Positions 34,801 through 49,800 of a DNA stretch of 64,000 bases are shown here, one piece after another (positions within the stretch are counted from its first letter, which is position 1; each line of letters starts with the position of its first letter). Origin of the DNA: Liolophura sinensis (lineage: Eukaryota; Mollusca; Polyplacophora; Chitonida; Chitonidae); NCBI RefSeq assembly GCF_032854445.1, contig NC_088295.1, forward strand, positions 44,627,385-44,691,384. Reading direction: 5' to 3'. The notes under the pieces are model-generated. The model was not told the DNA's origin, ran no database searches, and saw nothing but the letters and a program-made list of their open reading frames with translations. A program made the translations under genes and the position numbers.

Positions 34801-37800
34801 AGTTTTAAATTAAATTTTCAACTAAGAAAGACATTCTTTTATCCTATTCAACTACATGTAAACTCTATGCAATATTTCTCACTGACGTTTCATTTTTTTT
34901 ACAAAGGTGGCCAGGGAAGGTCCAAGATATGAACTACGTGAGGAGATCCAAAATTTGAACTAAACAAAAATTTAGATTTACTTACATTGACTGTGATCCC
35001 TTCAGTGGGGAGCCTCCAACCATGTGATTTTGCAAGAGGGGAGAGTTAGGGGCAGACATGTCTGAGTGAAGACTAGCCGTGTCAGGCTCGCAGTCAGACA
35101 TTGAACCGTGCTTGCTCTTCTTCCGTGAGAACGCTTTACTGAAGGAGCTTCGTAACTGAAATTCACAAAAAAAAAAAAAACACAAATCAATGAAATTTAC
35201 TGCCATTATAAATAATGTGGTTAAGTTCTACTAAATGTTCACCACAGTCTAGCTCTTCCAAAATCTTCAAAGACACAGACACATTGTGTGTCAGTTTTAT
35301 CAATTTTGTAAACATGCAGAAATCGGTGTTCTATTTGGTAAGTAAATATCTGGCTAAGTGCCAGAATGCAGTACAGAAAGCCCTTCAACCAGAAGAGAAA
35401 TTATAATATTATTTCCAAACAACTTAATCTTGTCTTGCATTTGTTACCAAAGCAGACACTGTATACCTGTTAAAGGATAAAATCAACATCAATCTGCAGA
35501 AAACATCGTTTAGACTTTATGGCAACATTTGCTTATCTTCAGCAGAACTCATAGGGCAATACAGAAGCCTGGTAAAATATTTGTACTGACATGGTTTAGC
35601 ATCACATCTTTCAGACTGAGACCATATTTATATAAGTCGTCATCGGTTGGACACCAGCACTGTATAAACAATACTTCCCCACTAGCACATGTGCAGCAAG
35701 CACCCCAGCACCGATCTTTTCATGCCTACATGTACAAGAGCCTACCCAGACAACCATATTACAAGCCATTACATAGATTGGCCCTGTGGAACTGTTTTTT
35801 CTCATAGTTCCTTTTCGCTTGCTCTCTAATTCAACCCAGCTGCTTAATGGAATTAGTTTTGGAATTAAATACACCTCCACCCGCTCTGGTATGGCTTGTC
35901 CAGTTTGTATGCCATACAAGGACTGTCTCTTTACCAAGAGTTAGTGTTTTTTATTTGTCCTACCTATTACTTAGGAGAGAAACTTCAGAAACTGTCAACT
36001 GCTAAAACCATCTTATATGCTTCATATGTCAACAGGCAATTAGTGCAATAAAATGTCTCTGCTTTACGACAGTAAACTGTCTTAACTCTACAGCCACTTT
36101 GGATGCACAAATATCTAAAGGAACTCCATGATTGATGAATAAAGCTTGTCAAATATCTGACAGCACTCTCGAACATTTTTTCTGCCAGAATCGCCAAATC
36201 TATAAATCTGTCAAATAAGAAGACATTACTCACATAACATTACTCTTGTCAACAGATCTTAAATCCCAGACAATTCAAAAACAAACCTTCTTAAAGACCT
36301 CCAAAGGCAGGTCTGACAGCAGCATACCAATTAACTCCAAACTGGAAACTTTGACAATAGAACGCTCTTGAGGCAATATCTATGTAGGGGTTAGAGAACT
36401 GTATTTCATGTAATGTTCGGCATTTTTAAGTAACACCTTTTGCTCGATTCTATGAACTGATATGTGAACCTTTTTGTGAAGTCTGATAAATTCCTTATCA
36501 CAAAAACTTTAGTGTTGGCATTTAGGGAATCATTTTAAAGCCTTCATGGGCTTCTGAAAGTGCACTGTTACATAATGAACTTAAGGTTCAGTGGTCTCTC
36601 CTGTCACGCAATGATGGCTTTGGCAAAATACACCTTAACTTTAAAATGGCCGGCTAAGACTGACTTGTCTTAATAAAAATTGCAGTTAAAAACCTTATAC
36701 GTACCCATCCTTTCTTCTTCTTTTTGGATTTGCAGTCGCCGTCTGTTGCCGCTGACTGTTGACTGGTGACGCTGCAGGCACTGGAGAGACTGTTGATACT
36801 GGACATGCTGTCAGAGGACATCTGACGGCTTATACTACGTCCATCTGTGCCTGAAACACATCAAGCCATGCTCTGTGACTAACTCTGTTCCCAGCTCAAC
36901 CTGCTCCACCATCCCCCCTTCTACATGATATTGTTTATCTTTCTTACTTACACTCAGCTATACACAGTTACAAGTTAGAGCAGCATTTGGATCACATGTG
37001 GGTTAGCCCAGACTCTGCAGCCTTGGTCTCAAATGTTCCACCCTAACTCCTACATATTTCTTTCTCAAAGAAATACATTTGGCGGCAAGTTTTTGGCATA
37101 GCAACTATAATTCATTCACTCATGCTCCAGCAGAATGAATTTGATTTTGACTTCAAATTTCTGTCAACTCCCATAACTAATGTTATAACCTTAAAAAAAA
37201 TGACATGTTTCAAAAAATGATATAGCTGTTTTTTGGAGAGTTAAAATATTTGTATTCTGACTGTGTCTACAGACAATAAGGAACACTCTCATACAGAGAT
37301 CGAGAAAAGATCTCGAACATTTAGGAAAAGGACCATGACAAAAATAGCTTCGTTAGTGTTTCTTCAATTTAGCCTAGCTTTGAGAGTATTTGGCAGGCAT
37401 TTCCATACGATCAGTCACTAAATGACAACCTACTGGTACACTTGGCTTGTATAGCCAGTTGCCCTGGATAATTAGGAACAATTGGCTGCCTGCTTCTACT
37501 ACATATCGACGATACAAGCCAACCCTGGAAATTCACAACTATTTCTAAACTACATAAACAAATAGTAATAAAACAATGTTTTTGAAACCTAAACAACATA
37601 TTCAAAAGATAGTATATCCACTGATTTATGCAATGTGCAAGAGAATGAATGCCACTCACTTTTACTATGAAAGAGCAATTCATTTTCAGTATAAGAGGTT
37701 GCCAGCGTATAAGTCAATTCAGTTATAAAGCTTATATGCTTGCAGTGTACAGCAACATATTGCTGAGCTCTCCAAAGTTAACATAACCTAGCTTTTATCA

Positions 37801-40800
37801 GGTATGCCTTCAGCTGGTCAGAGCAACCCATATACATCACAGGTGTATTTATATTTCAAGTTGGATGACTAACAACATATCTCAACAAATGTTTAGAGAG
37901 GGTATGGAAATAACTGGTAGAGTAATGGAAATCTAGCATATACATGTAGTCTAGTGGAGTACACAGTTACAGGGCTGCTTTCGTCTTTTACTATTAAAAC
38001 CAAGGTCAAGGGTTACGTAACTCCCTTCATCCTTATTTTTCCAGCATAACAGAAACACCAAACACAGTGTCCATTTACAACACAAAGTCACTTCTGCATG
38101 TCTTCAGACAAATAAAAAAAAAAAAAAGAAAAAAAAAATACAAACATAAGAGTTGACTAAGAAGGATGTAAATTTGATGGTTTGTCAGCAATAATCTGTC
38201 CAATTACAGAAAAAAACAAGACAAGATATGTGAGAGAGGCTTGAGCATTTCTTGGATGGTTTACATGCTGTTAAAGTTTAATGGGAACCAGAGGTTATTG
38301 TGTCTACAACCAGGCTGTCCTGACTTTAGCCAGCATGCTATCAGATAAGGACTGGCCTTAATGCCAGATAACATCCATCTGAATGATCTATTACACATGG
38401 ACAGATTGTCAACAAAAAACTTGTGAATTACAATGTTGATGGCAGCCCTTGATGGGAGCAGATAGTAACAGGCACATTATAGGTTGTGGTGAAGACAGCC
38501 TCAGTGCACCAGAAACACTGAAGCCATTGTTTGCCAGCTGACACTGGAGTACAAGTACAGCTAACTAATAAAACTCTAACATCTGCAGAGTATAGCAACA
38601 GTTAATATCTTGTAAATGTTCTGCTGTATAACACCTCCCGGATCTGACATTTCTTGTGTTCTTTTTTGGTTTTAACATATGTTATTGTATAATGAGGTCT
38701 CAATCCAGTATAGTTTTTAATTACACTAGATTACTGAACTCCTACATAATACAGATGAGTAAAAAGGTTACAATTAAGGGCTGTTACATTCACATTAAAA
38801 ACATGAATAATTCCTATTCAAGTCTGAATCCACTCTCATCACCAGGGTGAGCTACATGTAGTTACAATTATTTATTTATTCATTTATTTTTTTTTTTTTG
38901 ATAGGTTTTTAGCAAACAATACACAATGACTTTTTGCTTTTACAAAGTTAATCACAGGTTCACAGGTAGAGTAATCCGGATTGCCTGATGTAAACAAGCA
39001 GCTTGAATTCATGGAATTTATCACTGTATTTGTCTGCACTTGCAATCTACCAATACCTGGCGTTTGGCAACATAATGTCATTGATATTACTATGGAAACT
39101 AGATAAGAAACATATTTATGAAAGGGGGCCTCCGTGGCTCAGCTGGTTACCATGCTAGCGCAGTGTAATGACCTAGGAGCCTCTCACCAATGTGGTCGCT
39201 GTGAGTTCAAGACCAGCTCATGCTGGCTTCCTCTCCGGCTCTACGTGGGAAGGTCTGTCAGCAACCTGCGGATGGTTGTGGGTTTCCCCTGGGCTCTGCC
39301 CGATTTCCACCCACCATAATGCTGGCCACTATTGTATAAGTGAAATATTCTTGTGTATGGTGTAAAACACCAATCAAATAAATACATAAATATTTATGAC
39401 AGCGAGATTGTCTACAATGAAATTTCAGCCCACAACCAGGAGAATACATACCGTTTACATGTAAATGTTGATCCTTGGCACTGTGGATGACAGGCGTCGA
39501 ATGTTTCTGTGGCGCATTCGGACTAATCAGAATTTCTGGGATATTTAGGCTGCTCTGGCGTTTCAAGGCTTCTATGGTGGCTCGGAGCTCATTCAGTTCT
39601 GAGTCCTGAAAACAGAATGGAAATAATTTGTATCAGACATGAACCCACTGTTTTATCAAGCAGACAAATCACTTGTAAGCAGTCTAGTAAAGATGCACTC
39701 ACTTCCATCCCTGCAACTCGATGGACGGGAAAACCCACGTTGTTGTCACAGTAACACAGTTACACCAGTTTGCACAAAGGATATATTTACACAAATTTGT
39801 CACTCTGCGTTGGGTCATCAAGGATTAGAGAGTAGCAATACCACACACACTGGCTGTCACGCCTAAATTATGGAAGACACGCAAAAAGCATACATTTGCT
39901 GCACTAGCCCTGGTCTGTCATTTTTTTTTCTCAGATGCAACACAGACTGTCAAGCTTAACTGTCAAACTTTAAAACCAAATATTTTTAAAACCAGGTACA
40001 ACATCAGTCTCAGAGTGAGGCTGGCCATGCTGTAAAACAGGACAGACCTGATGTACTAGATTCTTACAGTGCCACACTTTTAATATTAAGTGAACATACC
40101 CTCACGAACTGTCTGTACATGTACATGCAGAGCAAATGCACGGGCAGTGGCAGTTCTCCTAGACAAGCTCATACTACAGTCTTAACCATGTGTAAAAGTA
40201 GCCAAGAGGCGTAGTAGGATAACCTGACACATGTCGTCAAAGTCCATTTTAAACCTTGATGAATGGCTGGCATGTTGCAGAGAAAATGGAAAGAGTAACT
40301 CCCATCCAAATCTTGCTATACCTGTAAAGAGTAGGCCAAGGCTCAAGTGCCAAGCTCCCGGGCATACAGCATTGAACGATAGACAAAAAAAAAAAAAAAA
40401 TATAAAAAAACACAAACAAAAAATCCCCACTTTATACTGTATAATGCCTAGTTGTATACATAGGGAAGATACATTATTCTACCAATTTTTCTTCTTTGAA
40501 CTGCCCAAGTGCTTGATTCCCATTCGAGAAATGGTCTGAAATAATCTTCTACTGGGCTCTCATTCCACAGACTGTCTAACATGACCTGCTTAAGCCTAAA
40601 ACAAAAGTTCTCATCCACTCGCTGGAATAATATAATCCACTTGAAGCTCTCATTCGATAGATTACATAACATAATCCACTTGAAGCTCTCATTCGATAGA
40701 TTACATAACATAATCCACCTGAAGCTCTCATTCGATAGATTACATAACATAATCCACCTGAAGCTCTCATTCCATAGATTACATAACATAATCCACCTGA

Positions 40801-43800
40801 AGCTCTCATTCCATAGATTACATAACATAATCCACTTGAAGCTCTCATTCCATAGATTACATAACATAATCCACTTGAACATAATACTCAGCCATCCTTC
40901 CAAAGATCCCATAACTTGATCCACTTGAACATTACACTTGGCTATCGGTCTATAACTTGGAGAACGTAATTTACTTGAACATACTGTTCATATGTACCAC
41001 TTTACAAATCCAAACCCACGAACAGTGATCCTTTCCGTTTTCTCACCCAAACTCAAGGAATAGTGTACATGCCTCTACTCCAGTGAAAACATAACTGTTC
41101 TGACTGCAATCAAACTTCACATCATGAAAAAACAACCACCTCACACGCAGACAGACGACAGGAATTCCTGCACAAGCCAGCAAGGACAAAATGGTTAACC
41201 TTGATGAGTTCCACGTTGAAGTAATCCACATCACATCAGCTTAGTGACTATTTCTGCTTCACCAAAAAACAGGCATGACCAAGTTATTAACTAGATGTGG
41301 AGAACTTCAGTTCTGCAGATCAGAAATTGCAAACTTCAAACCAAGCCAAGGTTCTGGTGTTATCTGCCCAGTCACTCATTAAGCTTAGAACTTAGTGCCC
41401 AAGCCCCAGACATTACCACATTGCCTTTCCTAAATGTATCTATGCAATAACCAGCCAACTACACGTAACTAGCTGTATTTAATCTAAAACAGCTTTTTTT
41501 TTCACCTGATGTTGCAAAAACCCCACTAGTGTATCTGGCCAAACTAAAAAGCTTTTCTCAGTATATGCCAAAAGATGTGTCAGTCAAATTCCAAGACACT
41601 GTCTGCAAACCTGAACAATGACATGTACACCATCACTGGGGGTAACCTTTGATGTTCACAAGCATTTCTTGCATGATTTTCTATAACCAGAACAGAACTG
41701 ATGGCCTCAAGTGTGGCGGGTGCTAAGTGCCAAAATTTGTGAGAATGTTGAGCTAGGTGGAAGGCTGCATTAAGATCTGTTTATTTTTGCACTCTGGTAA
41801 GAATGCGCTGCTTGCCAATTCTGTCAGCTAGGCACAGTCACGTCAGATAATGGTGTTTACCTCATTAATCTGCTCGTGGAATCATCTGACATCGATAAAT
41901 CAGATATCACAGATCCACCAGGTGGAACACACTGTAAATTTTGAAACAAGGGATCTTCAGCTTGATTCTTCATGTTTCAATCACATTATTCTCAGGTACC
42001 ATGGATCCTACATCTACAATTCTCCACATGTACATTATCTGTTACTTACAAACAACATCAATGTCGAAATAAGTTTTTCAATTCTTCAAACATTTTCAGT
42101 ATGTTTCAGTGTGGTATTTGCACCTTTTTACTTCAAAGACAAAAACTATACTGGTTGCGCTGGCCAATTTCAAGGCTTCACACAGAAGTATAATTTAATC
42201 AGTCTACACAGAATAATGCCTGCAGTAAATGCTTGAGTAAACATCTTGCAAACGTGCAAAAAGATTGAAGATCGAATTACAGTATCAGTTGCTATCATAT
42301 GATACTGACCGAATCTAAACTGATCAAGACTTGAATTCAGCCGAAAGCTGCCTTACACAGTTCAAGATGCTAGGAAAACAAAGTACAATATAATTTAGAA
42401 TCTGTGTTGTAAATTTCCCAAGATAAAATTGCTGGGTACTTTATACACGAAGGCAAATATAAGTTTACAGAGTAGCGCTAATTAAAACCATATTAATGAA
42501 GATTAACCGTATACAAAATACCAACCAACATTTTCACACTTGGACAGTAATGACCTCTAAAAAAATGGCCACATTCCAAGGTCATGGAAATGTAAACAAA
42601 ACTTCTACTTAATTTTCAATCAAAGAAAGCTGATGAAACTTGTCAATGTAAAATAGTTTGCCACCTTTCAGTTAATTTGATTTTCTTGTGGCATGCTCTT
42701 TTATATATAACTGAAAACCGTGTTCCAGATGGATGATCTGCAGGATATGCTGTGCTTTCAAACCACTAAACATACCCAATTTTAAAAATACTAGTAACAC
42801 AAATAGTCTACCTTAATGATGAATGTTTAGAAAAAAATTTTGGAGAGAGAAATGAGGATAAAATTCATGCTTTTCACAATCTTCGTTAACATTTAGTTGG
42901 CAAGTTAATTTGAGCGAAAATGCTAAAGAAACCAGCAGAGACTGTGATTACCACTACAGACATGCCCTACTCCCTTAATTAACCACATCTATTTTTTTTT
43001 GTTAGTGTGAGTTAATTTTTTTACTCTCGTAAATTTCCCCATGAAAGTATCCCTGAGGTAAAATGCATGCTGTAGCTGTCAGATGTTACATAGTTGACCT
43101 CCGTGTTAGCAATGTTAGCAATGTACGGCTTGTTATCGCTCTCATCTAATACCTCCCCATGTGACCCAAGTTTGTACCAATCATGCTCGACATGATGGGA
43201 GGAATCTAGCCAGATGTAACATAGAAGAACACACGTGCACTGCCCTAAGGATTTTCAACAGCCTTATATCCACCCATCTCACAGCTGCACGGACAGTCTA
43301 TATAATAGGAACAGGACTCCTCAATCGAAGAGACATCAGGATTGATCCTAAATACTGATAATCTCGTCAAACCAGGATCCATGAAGTATAAAAGCTACTA
43401 CTATAGATCCAGGAGCTGAAAATGCTACCCTAAACCCACAACCTGTTCGCATATGAGAGAACAACTCTCAGTGCAATTTAAGCACATTTTAATTTGATTT
43501 TGAAGACAAAACTACATTGCCCGGATTGGCCAATTTCAGGGCTTCACGAAAACTATAATTTTATCAGTCTACACATATAGTGTCTTCAGAATACACTTGA
43601 ATAAACACCTTGCAAACACAGGAAAAGGTTGAAGAATTACAGTACTTCACCTCCCCTCCCCTCCAAACTTCTTTCAGAAAACCTATATATTGTATTCCAT
43701 CCAAAGTCAATGATTTAACTTTTACTGTCCTTTAAAAGAAGTTTTCAAGTTTGTTTGGAAGGCTGGATGATATCCTACGGGAAATATGAAAGTGTCAGCA

Positions 43801-46800
43801 TAAAAAAAAATAATATTATATAACTTTATTAAATTTGCCCTATTTTAGACTAATTTTTGGGTAAATAGAGTTTACATAAAAACTCTCAAAATTTAGAAGC
43901 AGGGAAACATCTGCATTTCATGTCAAACTGTCTACAAACAGAAAGCTATTAATGTCAAATGTAAAAAAAATTATGGAGTAATTGTTGCTTTTCTTTTCCT
44001 GAATAACTGTATCTAAATGTCAAAAGAATATTTTTTTTCAAAGATAAATGCCAAAGTTCCAAATACATGCTTGTTGAATGTGTCTGTCTTATTCCCTTAA
44101 ACATAAATTTGCAAATGGCCTTTAAAATCCTAATTTAACCTAACAATTTCAACAGTCTAATGACATATAGCAATTCAATGAGGGATGATGATATTTAACT
44201 CATTTGGCCTTAATCTACATAATGCTGCAGTCATTACACAGTGATCTTTTCCTCATCATTTAGCTCCTATACTGAATGTAAATTTGTCACCAGCCCAGTT
44301 TACAGGTTATTTATAGCCAGACATTTAGGTGCAACTGACACACATATATACATATAGGGGTGAGAAAAATCTATCATAATGAAGTCAAACAAGACAGGAA
44401 ATTGTGTCTGCTGACATAGGTCAGGTTAAAACCTGATATTAAACAAGTGTGTGGGAAAAACGTCACCTGTTGGAACGGACAATTGTATTGTGTGACAAAT
44501 GTTGTGAAATCTCTCTATTTTCATTTCATTTCAGCCCACGATCTGGCCATAAATCAGGATCAAAAGGTTGTGAAATTTTCAGTTGACTGTGCCTATCATG
44601 ATCTGACTACACATGAAAAATTAACGCTCTCTGAGGTCTTTTTGTGACCACAAAGAAAATATAATTAAGAGAATTTTGCCAATCAGATTACTTTCATTAC
44701 TATTTTCAACAGAATGTTCTTAGAATGTGCACATATTATTTGGCTTTATCTTGATTAACACAACAAAGTCTTGGTTAAGTTTAATGTATTTTTCTTCATA
44801 AACAATGGTTTACTTCACAAGTGTGAAATAAACAAACACATGATCCAAAAAGAAAGAAAAAAAAGACTTTCATAGATGTCCTCTTTCAAGGTTGCAATCA
44901 TTCATCAAGGTTTCTTTCTTACTTGAAACAATCATCACAGCAGCCAATAAAATCTGCATGAGGGACGGCAGATGATGAGGAAATGGGAAATGTTATGATT
45001 GCTATATGAGGGAATATTCAAGTAGGGAAACTGGGCCGTACCTGTCACACAAAAAGCCAACGGAATTTCTGAGCAAGGGATGATGGAAGCAAGGATCATA
45101 TCTGTCACAAAAGCAGTCAATGAAATCTTTGTGCGAGGTGATGCCAGACAACAATGAACTGGGATGAGCTTCATACAATGGCTACTAGGGGCAGTGGAGG
45201 ATAATGGATGATATTTGTTGCAAAAGCAGTGAATGAAATGTTTAGGTGAGGGATGCCAAATGACACTGGAACATCATGATTTGAACAAAATGGCTGTTAC
45301 AAGAGGGATGATAGAAGTGAGGAAATTAGGACATACTTGTAACTTTCCGCCATGTTTCGAGTCCTGATAATCCGATTGGCCAGAAGGACATCAGGTACAA
45401 CTGAATAAATGGTGAAAGAGTGTGTCAACATTTTCAAAACAATATTAATGTATATCCGTGTAAAGGCATCATCCCATACTGAGCTTAGACATCACAGTTA
45501 ATCACAGTCCTAGAGCTGTTCAGTTTCCAATTTTTCTTGAAGTAGGTAATCTCTACCTGGACAGCACAAAGTAAATAACATGCAATGGCTAAACAATAGA
45601 CACATAATTGAAACATATACAAGTTGAAGAATCAATGTATTTTTTTTCTTAAAACCAATTATACACCTACATGTATAGCATTCCACAACAGTAAAGGGGT
45701 CTTAACTAGTTCAACAGTTTTAAATCAAAGTGCATTTTAAAGCTGCCAATTGAATGACATTAATCAGTAATACTGGTTACCAGTGAACCCCAATTGTAAC
45801 CTAATACCTGTTACTAATGTGACAAGTACACATGCAGATGGGCATGAATGTATGTTCACAGCATAGATGAACATAACATGTACCTGCGGCACAGATTCTT
45901 ACAGCCCAGTCGAGTCATAACACTATCATTGTTTCAGCATGAGTGTAAGACTCAGAAAGATAGAATTTTCACAAACAAAAAACACAATGTAGTGTACAAA
46001 GTATTAAGGTATGCATGCATGTAGGCCCCCTATGCTATAGTCAGCAGAAGCCTACAAACCTTCTCCTCCCACTTTTATATCCCTCCCCCCCCAACAATGA
46101 ACCACTAACATTGGTAACGGGTGTCTCCAATAACAGCACAGTCAGGGATCTGCTAAGAACCGATATTGTAACTGTTGATTCAGATGTTGTAACGGTGCAC
46201 TGGGCTATATAACAGATGGGAGGCCTGTGGGAAGCTGGATGGAATGATGTGTTGGGTGGTACGCCACCTTCTGTGCTTCACGCCTTGTATTATGTACCAT
46301 TAGACCTCATACTTGTCTGCAATATGTATTTATTATTCTACCAGGGTTTAATGCCTAGATGTCCTGTGGTACAATGGTAATAGAATATAGGCGGAGTGAT
46401 AAAACTACAGAGTGTTTAACTAATATATGTTCTTTCAAACAAAAACACCATGAGACTAGCATGCTAAAAACCCTGTAATAACTGCTAATCAATAGTTCAC
46501 TGATGTATTATTTCATACCTAATCTGACTAGAAATGTATAAACGGATAATAATACAGTCTGTGACCACCCTGGTGACAGCCATAATCTGGACCAAAATCA
46601 CTACATCTTTAATCCTATTTATTCGTTAATTCTTATTCTGAAAACGTGTCAAACATACTGAGGCTTTTGAAATATTATAATGTAAGTATTAAATCTTTAG
46701 CAATACTCTCTGAACATTTAAATCCAAAGCACTGTGTCAGAACAAGTTTCATCTCACTGGCAAACCTCTACTACGACCATGGCATCAAGATGCTATCTTT

Positions 46801-49800
46801 TTTGACTGTCTATGACTGTCTACCTTTAGACCTTGGGATCAAGCACCAAAGTTCCAGGATGGCTCTGCTGGAAAACCTGACAGGTGGCAGAACCAATGGC
46901 CCATAAAGCCCCAGGAGACATGTAGGCAAAGAGGTAAAGGCCTGACCAGGCAAGTCTGGGGTGTTGTTGAGTTATCAGGAGAGATTCTGTTACACCGCCA
47001 CACAGTCAGGTGGGATTGTGCTAGTGGTCTTCCCTGCCTCATTAAACAGCCCCTTTTGCCATCCACAACTGCTCTTCAAGTTTCTCAAGCCAATAAAACT
47101 ATGGTCTGGGATCATTCGTTATCAGCACAGTTGCCATATATAAGAGATGAAATGGCCTCTTTAGTGGCTGGTTATCGATAAGGCAAGGACCATCAGGAAC
47201 CATCCTGACAGTCAAAGCCTTCAAATATGTAGGCCTCAGGAATATAACGGGCCAAGAGCTAAGAGACCATAATGGTCAAAGGGGATCCAGGAAAAACATC
47301 AGTAGAGGGTAAATAAAGCCCTAGTTCCTTGTAACCAGAAGACACCTCTTGTCCCATGGCTTTAGAACTGGCTTTACCATACCCAATAAATTCTACTGAC
47401 AAACTTGATTTAGGCCACTATACATCAGACAAAGTCTCTCCCTACACAAATGGAGCAACAGTAATTTTGTAACTGTCTCAGTTAAGCCCTACAGTGTACA
47501 TGGGATGGGGGGAACTGCCCGGAGAAAATCAAGTTATACTTAGTTCATAGATCTATTGCTCCTGGATTTCAGGCCGATGCACATCAAACAAATCAGCCAA
47601 AGTAACAGACGTCAAAATATACCATTCACTTATAAACTGAAAATTCAGTGAACTCTCTGGAAACACTCATCATATAATCAGTCTAGCTCTGTCAGAAATA
47701 TGACTGCTTTACACACTTCCGGTACATGTCACCACATTCTCTTTACTCGTAATCTTATGCCATCTGGAAATAAAACTGTGGCAACAACAACAACTGCCTG
47801 TTCTGTAGTACTGCCTTCAGGCATTACACATTTTAACATCAGGTTTGGCTTTCAGCCTAAGGGTTATTTGTTGATTTTTTGCAGCATCTGCCTCAAATAT
47901 GCTGCTAATCTAACTATTCAAACATTGATGAATTTCCTTCTGAAAATACCCAATATCTTATTTCATATTTAATAAAACATTAACAGCATTTGTGTTTGGA
48001 TATAACATGTCTTTTTCTTTTCTACATATAAAACAAAACACCCTGTTTGCTTAATGCATCTATTATACAATGATGCTACGTGCAATTGTGTGAGACAGAG
48101 TGCTTTTTCAAACAGCAGGCTTAACATGACAAATCCACATCTTCTTAATCACCACAAAGAAAAACACAAACAAATGTTTGTAACAGCAATTCACTGCTAC
48201 TAAAACTGTGCTATCCTTACTGGCCTAGTTTACATGCTTTCTTTTCAAAATGAACAACATACAGATCATTCCTTTTGCGCAAACTAAATGCATCTGTCAC
48301 TAAATTTTTAGTCAGCTAATTATAGAAGCCTCTAGTGTAGACGTTATGTTTTCAAAACATTGTCTATAATATATGCTTTATGGACACTTCAAAAGGTGAA
48401 AGCACTGTGCAGCGCTGTAAATCAGTGTGAAGAAAATATGCAAAAGATTAAGGATGTATAGCACAGTAAAGGTGGAAGTCTTACCTTATGCTCAGCTGTA
48501 GTGGTCAAATGCTGGAGCCTTGCTGTCATATTGGATAAACTCTGTTCAAATGCTGCCACAACATGGGCCTGGAAATAGACCGAAAGATAAACCATCAGAA
48601 AATCAAGAAGCTATGTTTATTAATAATCATCTGGCATTTGTTTACACAGGGTGATGCTGAAAAAGGGAGTGAAAAGGGAAAAACAAAAACGCCATGGTGC
48701 TGATAACAGAGGTTAAGGTATGAAAAGTACAGGATGAAGAGGGACTCTGACTGCCTCAAACTTTCTGTTGTGAGAGGCCTACCCAAATTATCACCATAAT
48801 CACACACAGTGAGGTGTTTTTGTTTCCCCGGGTCTATAATGTAAGCTGTAAGATAGACATAAATAAATTACCACTTCACATTTGATAAATGTCTGCCAAA
48901 GCGCAGTGAAATGTTAACTAACTCTGTCAGTAAATACCCCAAACGTTTGCAAGTTCCGCCCCCTGGTAGAGGGTAGATAAAACCAAGTTCATCACAATAT
49001 AATCATTTATTTCTTTGATACATGTAGCTGCTTTGCACCTTACAAAAGGATAACTTAACAGTGCCACAAGCTTCAACTTCTGCGAAAGGCCAGAAGACAA
49101 ATGCTCAACTGAAAATTTAATTTCATTTCAATTTCACAAGCAGTAAAATATATATATATATATATATATGGTAAATGCTCAATTGAAATTTTAATATAAT
49201 TTCAATTTCATAAGCCTTCCATGTCGGAAATGTGTGTGTGAATTTATATATAAAGCCCAAGGACAGCAAAATCTGATATATCTAATTTCAAACATTCCTT
49301 TCAAAAGGTACCCCACAGTCACAGTAATGCATAAATTTAATTAATCAGAAATGCAAAGGAATTTTATATCAATCTAGATAAGATCTAATTTGCTATACCA
49401 AACTGAATTCTAAAACATTCAAATTTCACTTTAATTCCTCTAATATGAAAAAAAATCAGATAACTCACAAAATGAAAAATGTAATTCTTAAATTCTTCTT
49501 CAAATATTATTCAAAATGCATAGAGAAAAACGACTTAATTAAACTTTGTCAATGGAAAACTCTGCAGAATGATAACCAGAAAGAGGACAGTGGCATGCAC
49601 ATATTACAAGCTAATATCAGGTGTGGTGAAAAAAAAAAAAAGGTGTCTGTTACAAGCCACAGACCAGGATTGTCTTTCTTACAGCACAGGTTCACTGAGG
49701 GGCGTGGGAAATACATGTGAAGACAGATCAAAGGAGCATCATGAACCAGAAAAACGCACAGACTGCTACTTCAGTGAAGCAAATTTTACCGCCCAACAGG

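Larger units (their letters stand above)
32180..39451 (-). other. NAV introns 3-6
   Basis: The introns span 2.6 kb (intron 3), 1.5 kb (intron 4), 0.4 kb (intron 5) and 2.3 kb (intron 6). They hold the three SINEs and a 40-bp repeat listed separately. Nothing else coding is recognised. Confidence 0.8.
39606..48484 (-). other. NAV intron 2 (8.9 kb)
   Basis: The large intron between AHVVAAFEQ and DSELNELR. It contains the 39-bp minisatellite and the 57-bp degenerate repeat. Short open frames are scattered in it, but none has flanking splice sites or a recognisable product. Confidence 0.75.

Noticed and set aside
39122-39200. tRNA-like sequence with box A and box B words
   Set aside because: It is the head of the SINE, flanked by target duplications, and not a functional tRNA gene.
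40448-40924. 158-, 112- and 90-codon open frames on both strands
   Set aside because: They come from the 39-bp minisatellite in a NAV intron, which leaves several frames open at once.
45340-45405. aaacATGGCGG start-like block with a gtatgt donor in NAV intron 2
   Set aside because: The phase at the donor does not fit the next NAV exon (39605), and the conserved protein needs nothing inserted there.
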